From the NCBI GenBank assembly GCA_002492525.1, contig DKZA01000002.1, positions 1 to 50,389 on the forward strand: DNA of 50,389 nucleotides, given 5' to 3'. Positions 17,491 to 25,396 of this stretch are shown one piece after another. Position 1 is the first letter of the stretch, and each line of letters opens with the position of its first letter. Source of the DNA: Lachnospiraceae bacterium UBA7086 (GTDB taxonomy: Bacteria > Bacillota > Clostridia > Lachnospirales > Lachnospiraceae). The position numbers were made by a program, and so were the translations under genes. The notes below the pieces were generated by a model. The model ran no database searches and was not told where the DNA came from. It was given only the letters and a program-made list of their open reading frames with translations.

Positions 17491-18660
17491 TTATTTTAAC
17501 AATTCTCTCAAGCCCTGATTCTTATTTTCCGACTTGTCAATATCCATACAAAGCGAAGTATCGTCTCTGTTCTGCCATACGGAACACTCTCCGATAGCAC
17601 TCATATCCCGCCACAGAGTAAAGACTCCATGATCAGCCACTGCGTTCCACTCTTCCACATTGCCGATATAATCCACCGTATTGGCATACATATCACCGTC
17701 GTAAAGACCGTCGGAAAATTTTCCTACCACATTCTGCAAAATTCTTGTATGCCTTTCCAGCTTGGAAATATCCACTTCATAATGTTCCGCCCCATCGCCG
17801 TTTGGCAGATCGTTGGACCACTGACCGCTGTAGCTGTGAGCCATATATTTACCCATGGCGTTAGTCTTGTTTTTCTGACCGATATAAAATCGGAACCAGT
17901 TGCCGGTGCCGTTTCTTACACCATGACTCCACTCTCCGTAATAGTAACTGTTCTTCTCATAGATGGCCAGTCCTTTGCCGTTTGGTCTTCCATCTGCGTC
18001 TACATCACCCTGATAATAGAATTTGCCGCTGCCTTCCAATTCTTTGGATAATTTTACGTAGCGTTTCAGATGAGCCAGATCCCAGATGGCATCCTGATTA
18101 TTGTCTGCGAAATAGGGTAATGCTTCATTTAAGATAAACTCTTTGGTGTAAGCTTCGTCATTCTCATCCTCAATATCCACCACCACGGCTGTCTTATCAC
18201 TGTCCGCCGACTCAGGCTTTTGTGTAGTCAAAGGCTCCTCTTCTTCCTGCGTTTCTTCCTCCGCATCCTCTTTTGGGGTTTCTTTTTCCGGAGGCTCCAC
18301 TACAATCACATCGGAAACGTTGTCTTTGCGCTCTTCTTTTTCTTTCTGTTCTTTTGCATAGTCGGTAATATCCTGTTGTAAATCTGCGTTGCCGTCCGTC
18401 TGTACGGCATCTTTCCGAGAAGGCATACGCACAAGAAGCACCACGATACAAAGAAGCAGAACAACGATAATGCCCATAAGCACCGTTGTCATATAGGGCT
18501 TTTGCAAAAATCCCTGTCCGCTGCCGGCTTCCTCTTCTTCCGTATCCTCATCCTCATTTAAATCCGTCACCTCAAAATCCTCCTCCGTCCTGGAGCGGAT
18601 ATCCTCCTGTCGGTTTTTCCTGTCGTTTTTCTTGTTATTATTTCTTTCCATCAGATTCAT
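17491..18660 (-). CDS. Membrane-anchored MORN-repeat protein
   Basis: 389 residues. A charged cytosolic N-terminus (about 1-52, very acidic EDEDTEEEEAGSGQG) precedes one membrane helix about 56-78 (TTVLMGIIVVLLLCIVVLLV). Then comes a long low-complexity Glu/Lys/Thr linker (about 85-165), and finally an outside domain with MORN-type repeats: GKFYYQGDVDADGRPNGKGL, YYYGEWSHGVRNGTGNWF, YSGQWSNDLPNGDG and GKFSDGLYDGDMY. MORN repeats form a beta-hairpin sheet; in bacteria their partners are mostly unknown. Only a weak Shine-Dalgarno (AAAGG, 12 bases) precedes the ATG at 18660; an ATG at 18651 is an alternative. The 235 bases upstream contain the nfnB terminator and an ATTTCCTATAGCAT repeat, but no promoter I could defend. 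Confidence 0.8.
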   Translation of the reverse strand: MNLMERNNNKKNDRKNRQEDIRSRTEEDFEVTDLNEDEDTEEEEAGSGQGFLQKPYMTTVLMGIIVVLLLCIVVLLVRMPSRKDAVQTDGNADLQQDITDYAKEQKEKEERKDNVSDVIVVEPPEKETPKEDAEEETQEEEEPLTTQKPESADSDKTAVVVDIEDENDEAYTKEFILNEALPYFADNNQDAIWDLAHLKRYVKLSKELEGSGKFYYQGDVDADGRPNGKGLAIYEKNSYYYGEWSHGVRNGTGNWFRFYIGQKNKTNAMGKYMAHSYSGQWSNDLPNGDGAEHYEVDISKLERHTRILQNVVGKFSDGLYDGDMYANTVDYIGNVEEWNAVADHGVFTLWRDMSAIGECSVWQNRDDTSLCMDIDKSENKNQGLRELLK

Positions 18661-18825
18661 AGTTCACACATACCTTTCTGAGTCAGCACCTCAAATGGAT
18701 TTTCCGCAAACATTATTCCCGCGGACAACGAGCCAAATGACTGCTTGCGGCGGGGTCTTTGACTTTTATCATAAGGGATAATCCTTAAAGATGGGTATAT
18801 AAATTATTAAGAATTTCTTAGTAAT

Positions 18826-18839
18826 ATTTCCTATAGCAT
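18826..18839. repeat. 14-base sequence shared with left window edge, 3' of a terminator
   Basis: ATTTCCTATAGCAT is identical to 11-24. On the minus strand both read ATGCTATAGGAAAT and begin right after the T-tract of a terminator. An AT-rich inverted repeat (AAGAAATTCTT) is adjacent here. The meaning is unknown. Confidence 0.4.
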
Positions 18840-18869
18840 AAAAGAAACCTGCCGCCATTCTGGCGGCAG
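18840..18869 (-). terminator. Rho-independent terminator after nfnB
   Basis: Minus strand: CTGCCGCC-AGAAT-GGCGGCAG (perfect 8-bp stem, arms 18849-18856 and 18862-18869) followed by GTTTCTTTT. It closes the tepA to nfnB run. Confidence 0.9.
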
Positions 18870-18895
18870 ATATTCCTGCATCTTTATGAAACAAT

Positions 18896-20290
18896 CTATT
18901 TCCCGGAAAGATATGCATCAATCCCCTTCGCCGCCGCCTTACCGGCTCCCATGGCAAGAATTACTGTGGCTGCGCCTGTCACTGCATCGCCGCCGGCATA
19001 GACGCCCTCTTTGGTTGTCTTCCCGTAATCTTCTTCTGCTACAATACATTGATGCTTATTGACCTCAAGCCCTTTCGTGGTGGAAGAAATAAGCGGATTG
19101 GGAGAAGTTCCCAAGGACATGATAACCGTGTCCACTTCCATCACAAAATCAGAACCCTTGATCTCCACCGGACGGCGTCTGCCGGAAGCATCCGGTTCAC
19201 CCAATTCCATGCGGATACATTTCATACCGGATACCCAGCCGTTTTCATCCGCTAAGATCTCCGTAGGATTGGTAAGTAGATCAAAGATAATCCCTTCTTC
19301 TTTCGCATGATGCACCTCTTCCACACGAGCCGGAAGTTCTTCTTCACTTCTGCGGTATACAATATGCACTTCCGCCCCCAGACGAAGCGCCGTTCTAGCG
19401 GCATCCATGGCCACATTACCACCGCCTACCACAGCGACCTTCTTTCCGTGCATAATGGGTGTATTGGATGTCTCGTCAAAGGCCTTCATCAGATTGCTTC
19501 TGGTGAGATATTCATTAGCAGAGAAAACGCCCAGCGCCTGTTCTCCGGGAATCCCCATGAACTTCGGAAGACCCGCACCGGAACCGATGAAAACGGCATC
19601 AAATCCTTCCTCTGTCAAAAGTTCATCTATGGTAACGGATTTACCAATCACTACATTGGTCTCAATCTTTACCCCAAGCGCCTTAACATTCTCAATCTCC
19701 TGAGCAACCACGGCCTGCTTGGGAAGACGGAATTCCGGGATTCCATAAACCAGCACACCGCCAGGCTCATGGAGAGCCTCGAAAATCGTTACTTCATATC
19801 CCATTTTGGCAAGATCTCCCGCACAGGTAAGACCCGCCGGTCCGGAACCGATCACCGCTACCCGTTTGCCTTTCTTTTCTTTGGCGCTCTCTGGTTTGAG
19901 GTGATTTTCTCTGGCCCAGTCTGCCACAAAACGCTCTAGTTTACCGATGGAAACCGGTTCTCCCTTGATACCGCGGATACATTTACCCTCGCACTGACTT
20001 TCCTGTGGACATACCCGCCCGCAGACTGCCGGGAGTGCCGATGACTCACTAATGATCTGATAAGCCGCGGCGATATCCCCTTCCTTTACTTTCTCGATAA
20101 ATCCCGGAATATTAATCGCTACCGGACAACCTTTGATACACTGGGCATTTTTACAGTTGATGCAGCGGGTTGCCTCGCACATCGCCTCTTCCTTATCATA
20201 GCCCAGACAAACCTCTTCAAAATTAGTGGCACGTACCTTCGCGTCCTGTTCACGGACAGGTACTTTCTTTAACACATCTGTTGTCATCAT
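18896..20290 (-). CDS. nfnB: NfnB-type NADPH:ferredoxin oxidoreductase large subunit (GltD-like)
   Basis: 464 residues from the ATG at 20290 (GGAGGG just upstream). Two 4Fe-4S motifs are visible at the N-terminus: Cys43/46/51/55 (CINCKNAQCIKGC) and Cys90/94/100/104 (CGRVCPQESQCEGKC). FAD site VAVIGSGPAGLTCAGDLAKMG and NAD(P) site VAVVGGGNVAMDAARTALRLG follow. It is similar to the glutamate synthase small subunit, but no large GltB subunit is nearby. Instead it overlaps by 4 bases the gene for an NfnA-like partner, so the better call is the electron-bifurcating NADH-dependent ferredoxin:NADP+ oxidoreductase, which balances NADH, NADPH and reduced ferredoxin in anaerobes. The assignment is by pairing and is inferred. 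Confidence 0.87.
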   Translation of the reverse strand: MMTTDVLKKVPVREQDAKVRATNFEEVCLGYDKEEAMCEATRCINCKNAQCIKGCPVAINIPGFIEKVKEGDIAAAYQIISESSALPAVCGRVCPQESQCEGKCIRGIKGEPVSIGKLERFVADWARENHLKPESAKEKKGKRVAVIGSGPAGLTCAGDLAKMGYEVTIFEALHEPGGVLVYGIPEFRLPKQAVVAQEIENVKALGVKIETNVVIGKSVTIDELLTEEGFDAVFIGSGAGLPKFMGIPGEQALGVFSANEYLTRSNLMKAFDETSNTPIMHGKKVAVVGGGNVAMDAARTALRLGAEVHIVYRRSEEELPARVEEVHHAKEEGIIFDLLTNPTEILADENGWVSGMKCIRMELGEPDASGRRRPVEIKGSDFVMEVDTVIMSLGTSPNPLISSTTKGLEVNKHQCIVAEEDYGKTTKEGVYAGGDAVTGAATVILAMGAGKAAAKGIDAYLSGK

Positions 20291-21177
20291 TCTTTCCCTC
20301 CGCAGTTTCCGCACCCGCCATGATGGGTATCGCCCTCTTTGGCTTTCAAAAAAGCTCTGCCTTCCTGTGTCTTATACATTTGCTGACGTTTCATCGCCTG
20401 ATTGAAATCCACCTTATGACCATCAAATTCCGGTCCATCCACACAGGCAAACTTTACTTCCCCGTCCACGGTCAGACGGCAGGCCCCACACATACCCGTA
20501 CCATCCACCATAATAGGATTCATGCTGACAACGGTGGGCAGCTCATATTTCTTTGTAGTCAGGCAGACAAATTTCATCATGATCATAGGACCGATGGCAA
20601 CACACACATCATACTGTTTTCCCTCCTGTTCCACCAGATCCTCAATCACCTTGGTGACCATACCACTTCTGCCATAGGAGCCATCGTCTGTGGTGATATA
20701 AAGATTACCTGCCACAGCCTTCATTTCTTCTTCCATAATGAGCAGATCCTTGGTTTTTGCGCCTACGATCACGTCTGCATCGACGCCTCTCTCATGCAGC
20801 CATTTTACCTGCGGATAGACCGGTGCCGTACCAAGGCCGCCTGCCACAAAAAGGATTTTTTTCTGTTTCAGACTCTCTATATCTTCTTTTACGAATTCCG
20901 AAGCACAGCCAAGAGGTCCCACAAAATCGTGAAAGCTGTCCCCGGTCTGCAAATGTCTCATCATCTCCGTTGCTGCACCCACCACCTGAAAAACGATGGT
21001 GATGATACCCTTATCTGTGTCATAGTCACAAATTGTCAACGGAATCCGCTCTCCGTCTTCATCCATCCTGACGATAACAAACTGTCCCGGCTGGCAAGCC
21101 TTAGCCACACGAGGCGCTTCCACGTCCATGAGGTAGATGTTCGTCGTCAGTTCTTCTGCTTTTATGATCTTATACAT
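20287..21177 (-). CDS. nfnA: NfnA-type FAD/NAD-binding 2Fe-2S subunit
   Basis: 296 residues, starting at the ATG at 21177 with GGAGG 9 bases upstream; the longer open frame to 21333 lacks a ribosome site. It is a ferredoxin-reductase-like protein: FAD segment ERIPLTICDYD (43-53), NAD(H) segment ILFVAGGLGTAPVYPQ (108-123), and a 2Fe-2S site with Asp225, Cys230, Cys233 and Cys245 (DGTGMCGACRLTVDGEVKFAC is longer; key residues given). One Asp plus three Cys is the ligand pattern described for NfnA. It is often annotated as a sulfide/dihydroorotate dehydrogenase-like protein. Dihydroorotate dehydrogenase is not adjacent here, and the stop overlaps nfnB. The C-terminal tail has an extra HHGGCGNCGG of unknown use. 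Confidence 0.87.
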   Translation of the reverse strand: MYKIIKAEELTTNIYLMDVEAPRVAKACQPGQFVIVRMDEDGERIPLTICDYDTDKGIITIVFQVVGAATEMMRHLQTGDSFHDFVGPLGCASEFVKEDIESLKQKKILFVAGGLGTAPVYPQVKWLHERGVDADVIVGAKTKDLLIMEEEMKAVAGNLYITTDDGSYGRSGMVTKVIEDLVEQEGKQYDVCVAIGPMIMMKFVCLTTKKYELPTVVSMNPIMVDGTGMCGACRLTVDGEVKFACVDGPEFDGHKVDFNQAMKRQQMYKTQEGRAFLKAKEGDTHHGGCGNCGGKE

Positions 21178-21277
21178 CTTACTTATCCTCCCTGAGCAAT
21201 CTTTCTTGCTCTTAAAAAACATGTCACATCTTGTCCGTAGACTATCATATCGGAACTTTTGCGCTTTTGCAATAGTT

Positions 21278-22726
21278 TTATATTGGATTCGCCACAAAGT
21301 TTCCTTTGGTGTCATAACTAAGCTGGGCCGCATCTCCCGTATAGACCTGTACCAGGAATACTTTGTCCGTGCGGCTCAAGATACCGGTGCCGTCGTCATA
21401 ATACTCATAAATGGTATAATAATCTTCTCCGCCCACAAGCAGCACGGAACTGAACTGATAACTCAGCGTGCCGACCTGACGTTTGTTATGTCCGGCCGCG
21501 TCCTCCAGATACTCTGTCTCCACCAGTCTTGTCACCAGATTATTGACTGCCTGGCTGGTGGTAACAGCCCCACGCAGTTTTAACGTATATGTCCGCATGG
21601 TCACTTCACTGGAAATACCTTCCTCACTGATATTAACGAATTTAAAAAGTGTTGTTCCGAGAGGCATGGGGATAGGCCCCGTATAAGGTACACTATCCGA
21701 TGTGGGTTCCGATTCGTCCGTCGTATAATAAATCTTGCATCCTTCCGTCTCCTCCACGGCAATCATCATAGCGTGGGAATACTCTCCACTGTATAATTCC
21801 ACTTCCGGTGCGGTAGGTTCAGACAAATTGATGATATAAGTCTTTGTGACAACTTCACTCTCGATTCCATAATCATTTACAAAGAAAGCACTGATCGTAT
21901 ATTCGCCGGTTTCCAAAAAGATAGGTGCCGTATAGATCTGACTGTTTTTCGTGGGTGTGGAGCCATCCATGGTATAATAGATTGTTCCCGCCGTATTGGA
22001 ACTTAATTTTAACGGGATCACCTCCGCGTAACTGCCTTCCACATAACTGAATTCCGGCTCCATGGCCAGATAACTTTGAAACATGGTCACGATTCGTTCA
22101 TCCGGACAGCTGCGCAAAAGTTCATTGATCTTATCATACTGACTGGTGTTCGCATAGATGGTAATTGTTTTGTCATATGCTTCCTCCACGTCCTCTGCAG
22201 CATACCGCTCATCTCCGATAATCCGCATCAGCGCTGAAAGTGCCGCATCATTGTTTTCCTGCAGATAATAATAATCTGCTTCCAGGAAAAGGATCTCCGC
22301 CATGTCAGGATACTGTGCATAAGCAGTCTCCAGACAGGAAATAGCCTCTTCATAGGCGCCGCTGTCCGCATAGGACTTCGCCTTGTCAATCTGAAACTCT
22401 GCCGTCTGCACATGGTAGGTATAAAGGCCATAGGATATCAAGGCCACCACAAACAATAGTACAAGGCTTAGAATTACCCATATTTTTTTATTGCCGTTTC
22501 CTGCCGTATCCTCTGACTCCTGCAGCAAAGAAACGTCTGTCTCGTCCAACTTCGGCATTTTTTCTGTGTCTTTTCCCTCCTGCATGGATGCCAGCGTGGA
22601 CAAAGTCTCTGTTATACTGTTTTCTATTTCTGGCTCAAAATCCGGTACAATACGGATTTCCTCTCCGCAGTTTTCACAGATCAGATAGCCTTCTTTTAAT
22701 TCTTTTCCACAATGGGGGCACTTCAT
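21278..22726 (-). CDS. Membrane protein: zinc ribbon, TPR-like region, chitobiase-C-like repeats
   Basis: 482 residues. N-terminal zinc ribbon (CPHCGKELKEGYLICENCG, Cys3/6/17/20); an acidic linker; one membrane helix about 84-106 (WVILSLVLLFVVALISYGLY); a TPR-like helical stretch about 110-215 (AKSYADSGAYEEAISCLETA, LFLEADYYYLQENNDAALSA); then two chitobiase/beta-hexosaminidase C-terminal-type repeats around GTIYYTMDGSTPTKNSQIYT and CKIYYTTDESEPTSDSVPYT. A C-terminal domain follows (about 395-482) with a YTIYEYYDDGTGIL segment. The order implies a cytosolic ribbon and an extracellular remainder. Function unknown; I infer a surface or wall-linked sensor or scaffold. Strong Shine-Dalgarno (AGAGGG). 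It lies between folD and nfnA. Confidence 0.82.
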   Translation of the reverse strand: MKCPHCGKELKEGYLICENCGEEIRIVPDFEPEIENSITETLSTLASMQEGKDTEKMPKLDETDVSLLQESEDTAGNGNKKIWVILSLVLLFVVALISYGLYTYHVQTAEFQIDKAKSYADSGAYEEAISCLETAYAQYPDMAEILFLEADYYYLQENNDAALSALMRIIGDERYAAEDVEEAYDKTITIYANTSQYDKINELLRSCPDERIVTMFQSYLAMEPEFSYVEGSYAEVIPLKLSSNTAGTIYYTMDGSTPTKNSQIYTAPIFLETGEYTISAFFVNDYGIESEVVTKTYIINLSEPTAPEVELYSGEYSHAMMIAVEETEGCKIYYTTDESEPTSDSVPYTGPIPMPLGTTLFKFVNISEEGISSEVTMRTYTLKLRGAVTTSQAVNNLVTRLVETEYLEDAAGHNKRQVGTLSYQFSSVLLVGGEDYYTIYEYYDDGTGILSRTDKVFLVQVYTGDAAQLSYDTKGNFVANPI

Positions 22727-22758
22727 AGGCCGTTCCCTCTTTCTACTTTAGCTGGTCG

Positions 22759-23601
22759 TCACTGTAACTCTATCGACCGGATACAATTATACATCAGCAT
22801 AGCGATTGTCATGGGGCCAACCCCTCCGGGAACCGGCGTGATCGCACTGCATACAGGGAACACATCTTCATAGTCCACATCACCGCACAGCTTATTGTTT
22901 TCATTCCGGTGAATCCCTACATCGATCACCACAGCGCCTTCTTTCACATATTCTTTTGTTATCATTTTCGGCCTGCCGACTGCCACGACCAGAATATCTG
23001 CACGTCTGGTAACTTCTTTTAAGTTCCTGGTTCTGGAATGGGTCACGGTCACAGTCCCGTTTTCCCGAAGCAGCAGGATTGCCATGGGTTTTCCTACAAT
23101 ATTGCTTCTGCCGATAACCACACACTCTTTTCCTGCTATCTCAATACCGGAGCGCTTCAGAAGTTCAATAATGCCCGCCGGCGTACAGGACACAAACCCA
23201 GGCTGGCCAATGCAGAGCGCACCCACGCTCTGGGGATGAAACCCATCCACATCCTTCTTCGGGTCGATGGCCCGTATCACGGCATCTTCATCAATATGCC
23301 CGGGAAGCGGCAACTGCACCAGAATACCATTCACCTCCGGTTTGCCGTTTAACTCAGCAATCAGAGAAAGCAATTCTTCCTGGGAAGTCTCCTCCGGCAG
23401 TTCATAAGAAAGGGATTCGATGCCCACATAGGCACAGGCTTTCTTCTTATTTCCCACATATACACTGGAGGCCGGATCCGCTCCTACCTGAATGACTGCA
23501 AGACATACCTTGATGCCCTGCGCGTTTAATTTTGCGACTTTTTCCCTGACTTCTTCTTTGATCTGTGCAGAAATCTGCTTTCCGTCAATAATCTGTGGCA
23601 T
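22759..23601 (-). CDS. folD: Bifunctional methylene-THF dehydrogenase/methenyl-THF cyclohydrolase
   Basis: 280 residues. It oxidises 5,10-methylene-THF and hydrolyses 5,10-methenyl-THF, linking serine/glycine-derived C1 units to 10-formyl-THF. Seen: the substrate Tyr/Lys motif SVYVGNKKKACAYVGI, ILVQLPLPGHI, GFHPQSVGAL, and the nucleotide-binding CVVIGRSNIVGKPMAILLL; the ending PVPGGVGPMTIAMLMYN is canonical. It follows fhs by about 53 bases and so lies in the same C1 unit. Good Shine-Dalgarno (AAGGAG). Confidence 0.97.
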   Translation of the reverse strand: MPQIIDGKQISAQIKEEVREKVAKLNAQGIKVCLAVIQVGADPASSVYVGNKKKACAYVGIESLSYELPEETSQEELLSLIAELNGKPEVNGILVQLPLPGHIDEDAVIRAIDPKKDVDGFHPQSVGALCIGQPGFVSCTPAGIIELLKRSGIEIAGKECVVIGRSNIVGKPMAILLLRENGTVTVTHSRTRNLKEVTRRADILVVAVGRPKMITKEYVKEGAVVIDVGIHRNENNKLCGDVDYEDVFPVCSAITPVPGGVGPMTIAMLMYNCIRSIELQ

Positions 23602-23654
23602 ATTGTAAAACTCCTTCCTTATGAGATGACATCTTTACCTGCTTTTGCAGTTTG

Positions 23655-25325
23655 TTAAAACAAGCCTGTTATTTTTCCGTTTTCTTCCAGATCAATCTGA
23701 TAAGCGGCAGGCTTTTTGGGCAGTCCGGGCATGGTCATCACATCGCCTGTCAGTACCACAACAAATCCGGCTCCCGCAGATACATACACTTCCCGCACAC
23801 GCATTTCAAATCCAACCGGTCTGCCAAGCAGGAGGGGATTGTCCGAAAGAGAATACTGGGTCTTGGCCATACATACCGGCAGACTGCCAAATCCCATCTT
23901 CTCAAGCCTCTCAAGCTGTTTTTTGGCTGCCGGCGCATAGGATACACTGCCGGCCCCATAAATCTGTGAAGCCACCGTCTCAATCTTTTCTGTAAGCGGC
24001 ATCTCGTCCGCATATAAGGGCCTGAAATGGCTTTCTTTATTCTGCAGAGTATCCAGCACTTTTTCCGCCAGCATCTGACCGCCTTCTCCACCCTGTTCCC
24101 AGACTCTTGCAAGCGCAAACTCACAATTTCTGTCTTCACAGAACTTCTTCACAAAGGAAATCTCCGCCTGGGTATCTGACACAAAGGCATTTAATGCCAC
24201 CACAACAGGCACCCCGTATTTATGTAAGTTCTCAATATGTTTCTCCAGATTTACGATACCCTCCTGCAACGCCTTTATATTCTCTTGGGAAAGCTCCTCT
24301 TTGGGCACACCGCCGTTATATTTCAGAGCCCGGATAGTAGCCACCAGCACCACTGCATCCGGCTTAAGACCCGCCATACGGCACTTGATGTCAAAGAATT
24401 TCTCAGCTCCCAGATCCGCGCCGAATCCCGCTTCCGTAATGACATAGTCCGCCATTTTTAAGGCCGTTTTCGTAGCTCTTACAGAATTGCAGCCGTGGGC
24501 AATGTTAGCAAAAGGACCGCCATGTACCAGCGCCGGCGTATGTTCCAGCGTCTGAATCAGATTGGGTTTCATGGCATCTTTTAAAAGTGCCGCCATGGCA
24601 CCCACTGCCTGTAAATCCTTCGCCGTTACCGGTTCTCCCTGAAACGTATAGGCAACAATGATCTTACCCAATCTTTCCTTTAAGTCTTTGATATCTGTAG
24701 CGAGACAAAGTATGGCCATAATCTCCGAGGCTACCGTAATTACGAAATGATCTTCCCGCACCATACCGTCTGCTTTACTGCCAAGTCCGACCACCACATT
24801 GCGAAGGGCCCTGTCATTCATGTCCAGACATCTTTTCCAGACAATCTGTCTGGGATCAATCCCCAGCTCATTTCCCTGTTGGATATGATTATCTAACAGA
24901 GCTGCAAGCAGATTATTGGCAGAGGTAATGGCGTGAAAATCCCCTGTAAAATGAAGATTTAAATCTTCCATGGGTACCACCTGGGAATAACCGCCGCCGG
25001 CTGCGCCTCCTTTGATCCCGAAACAAGGGCCAAGAGAAGGCTCTCTAAGCGCGATAACGGCTTTCTTACCCATCCTGCCAAAAGCCTGCCCAAGCCCCAC
25101 CGTAATGGTAGTCTTACCTTCCCCTGCGGGCGTTGGATTGATGGCCGTCACCAGAATTAATCTGCCGTCCGGTTTCTCTTTGACTGTATCTATGTATTCA
25201 TCTGAAATCTTTGCTTTGTATTTTCCGTAAAGTTCCAGATTATCCGCCGCAATGCCGATATTTGCCGCCACATCGACAATGGGAATCAACTTCGCCTCCT
25301 GTGCAATCTCAATATCTGTTTTCAT
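23655..25325 (-). CDS. fhs: Formate-tetrahydrofolate ligase
   Basis: 556 residues from the ATG at 25325, the normal family length (about 555-560). It activates formate with ATP to 10-formyl-THF, a key step in C1 metabolism and acetogenesis. Seen: ELYGKYKAKI, the P-loop TPAGEGKTTITVGL, REPSLGPCFGIKGGAAGGGY, HFTGDFHAITSANNLLAAL, and the C-terminal VVLTGDVMTMPGLPKKPAAY. In-frame ATGs at 25379 and 25367 would add a basic tail (KSRKRKADAA) with comparable ribosome sites; the start is therefore uncertain by up to 18 codons. It lies downstream of ftsK and upstream of folD. Confidence 0.96.
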   Translation of the reverse strand: MKTDIEIAQEAKLIPIVDVAANIGIAADNLELYGKYKAKISDEYIDTVKEKPDGRLILVTAINPTPAGEGKTTITVGLGQAFGRMGKKAVIALREPSLGPCFGIKGGAAGGGYSQVVPMEDLNLHFTGDFHAITSANNLLAALLDNHIQQGNELGIDPRQIVWKRCLDMNDRALRNVVVGLGSKADGMVREDHFVITVASEIMAILCLATDIKDLKERLGKIIVAYTFQGEPVTAKDLQAVGAMAALLKDAMKPNLIQTLEHTPALVHGGPFANIAHGCNSVRATKTALKMADYVITEAGFGADLGAEKFFDIKCRMAGLKPDAVVLVATIRALKYNGGVPKEELSQENIKALQEGIVNLEKHIENLHKYGVPVVVALNAFVSDTQAEISFVKKFCEDRNCEFALARVWEQGGEGGQMLAEKVLDTLQNKESHFRPLYADEMPLTEKIETVASQIYGAGSVSYAPAAKKQLERLEKMGFGSLPVCMAKTQYSLSDNPLLLGRPVGFEMRVREVYVSAGAGFVVVLTGDVMTMPGLPKKPAAYQIDLEENGKITGLF

Positions 25326-25396
25326 TGCCGCATCCGCCTTTCTTTTTCTTGATTTTTTCTCTGTCATTTTTCCAGACATACCTTATACTACCTCTG

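Noticed and set aside
18769..18957. Small open frame overlapping the nfnB terminator
   Set aside because: It covers the terminator hairpin and the antisense-frame end of nfnB, and has no ribosome site or plausible composition.
21185..21211. Hairpin GAGCAA/TTGCTC before nfnA as a terminator
   Set aside because: A 6-bp stem is present but it is followed by the Shine-Dalgarno sequence rather than a T-tract, and genes on both sides run in the same direction.
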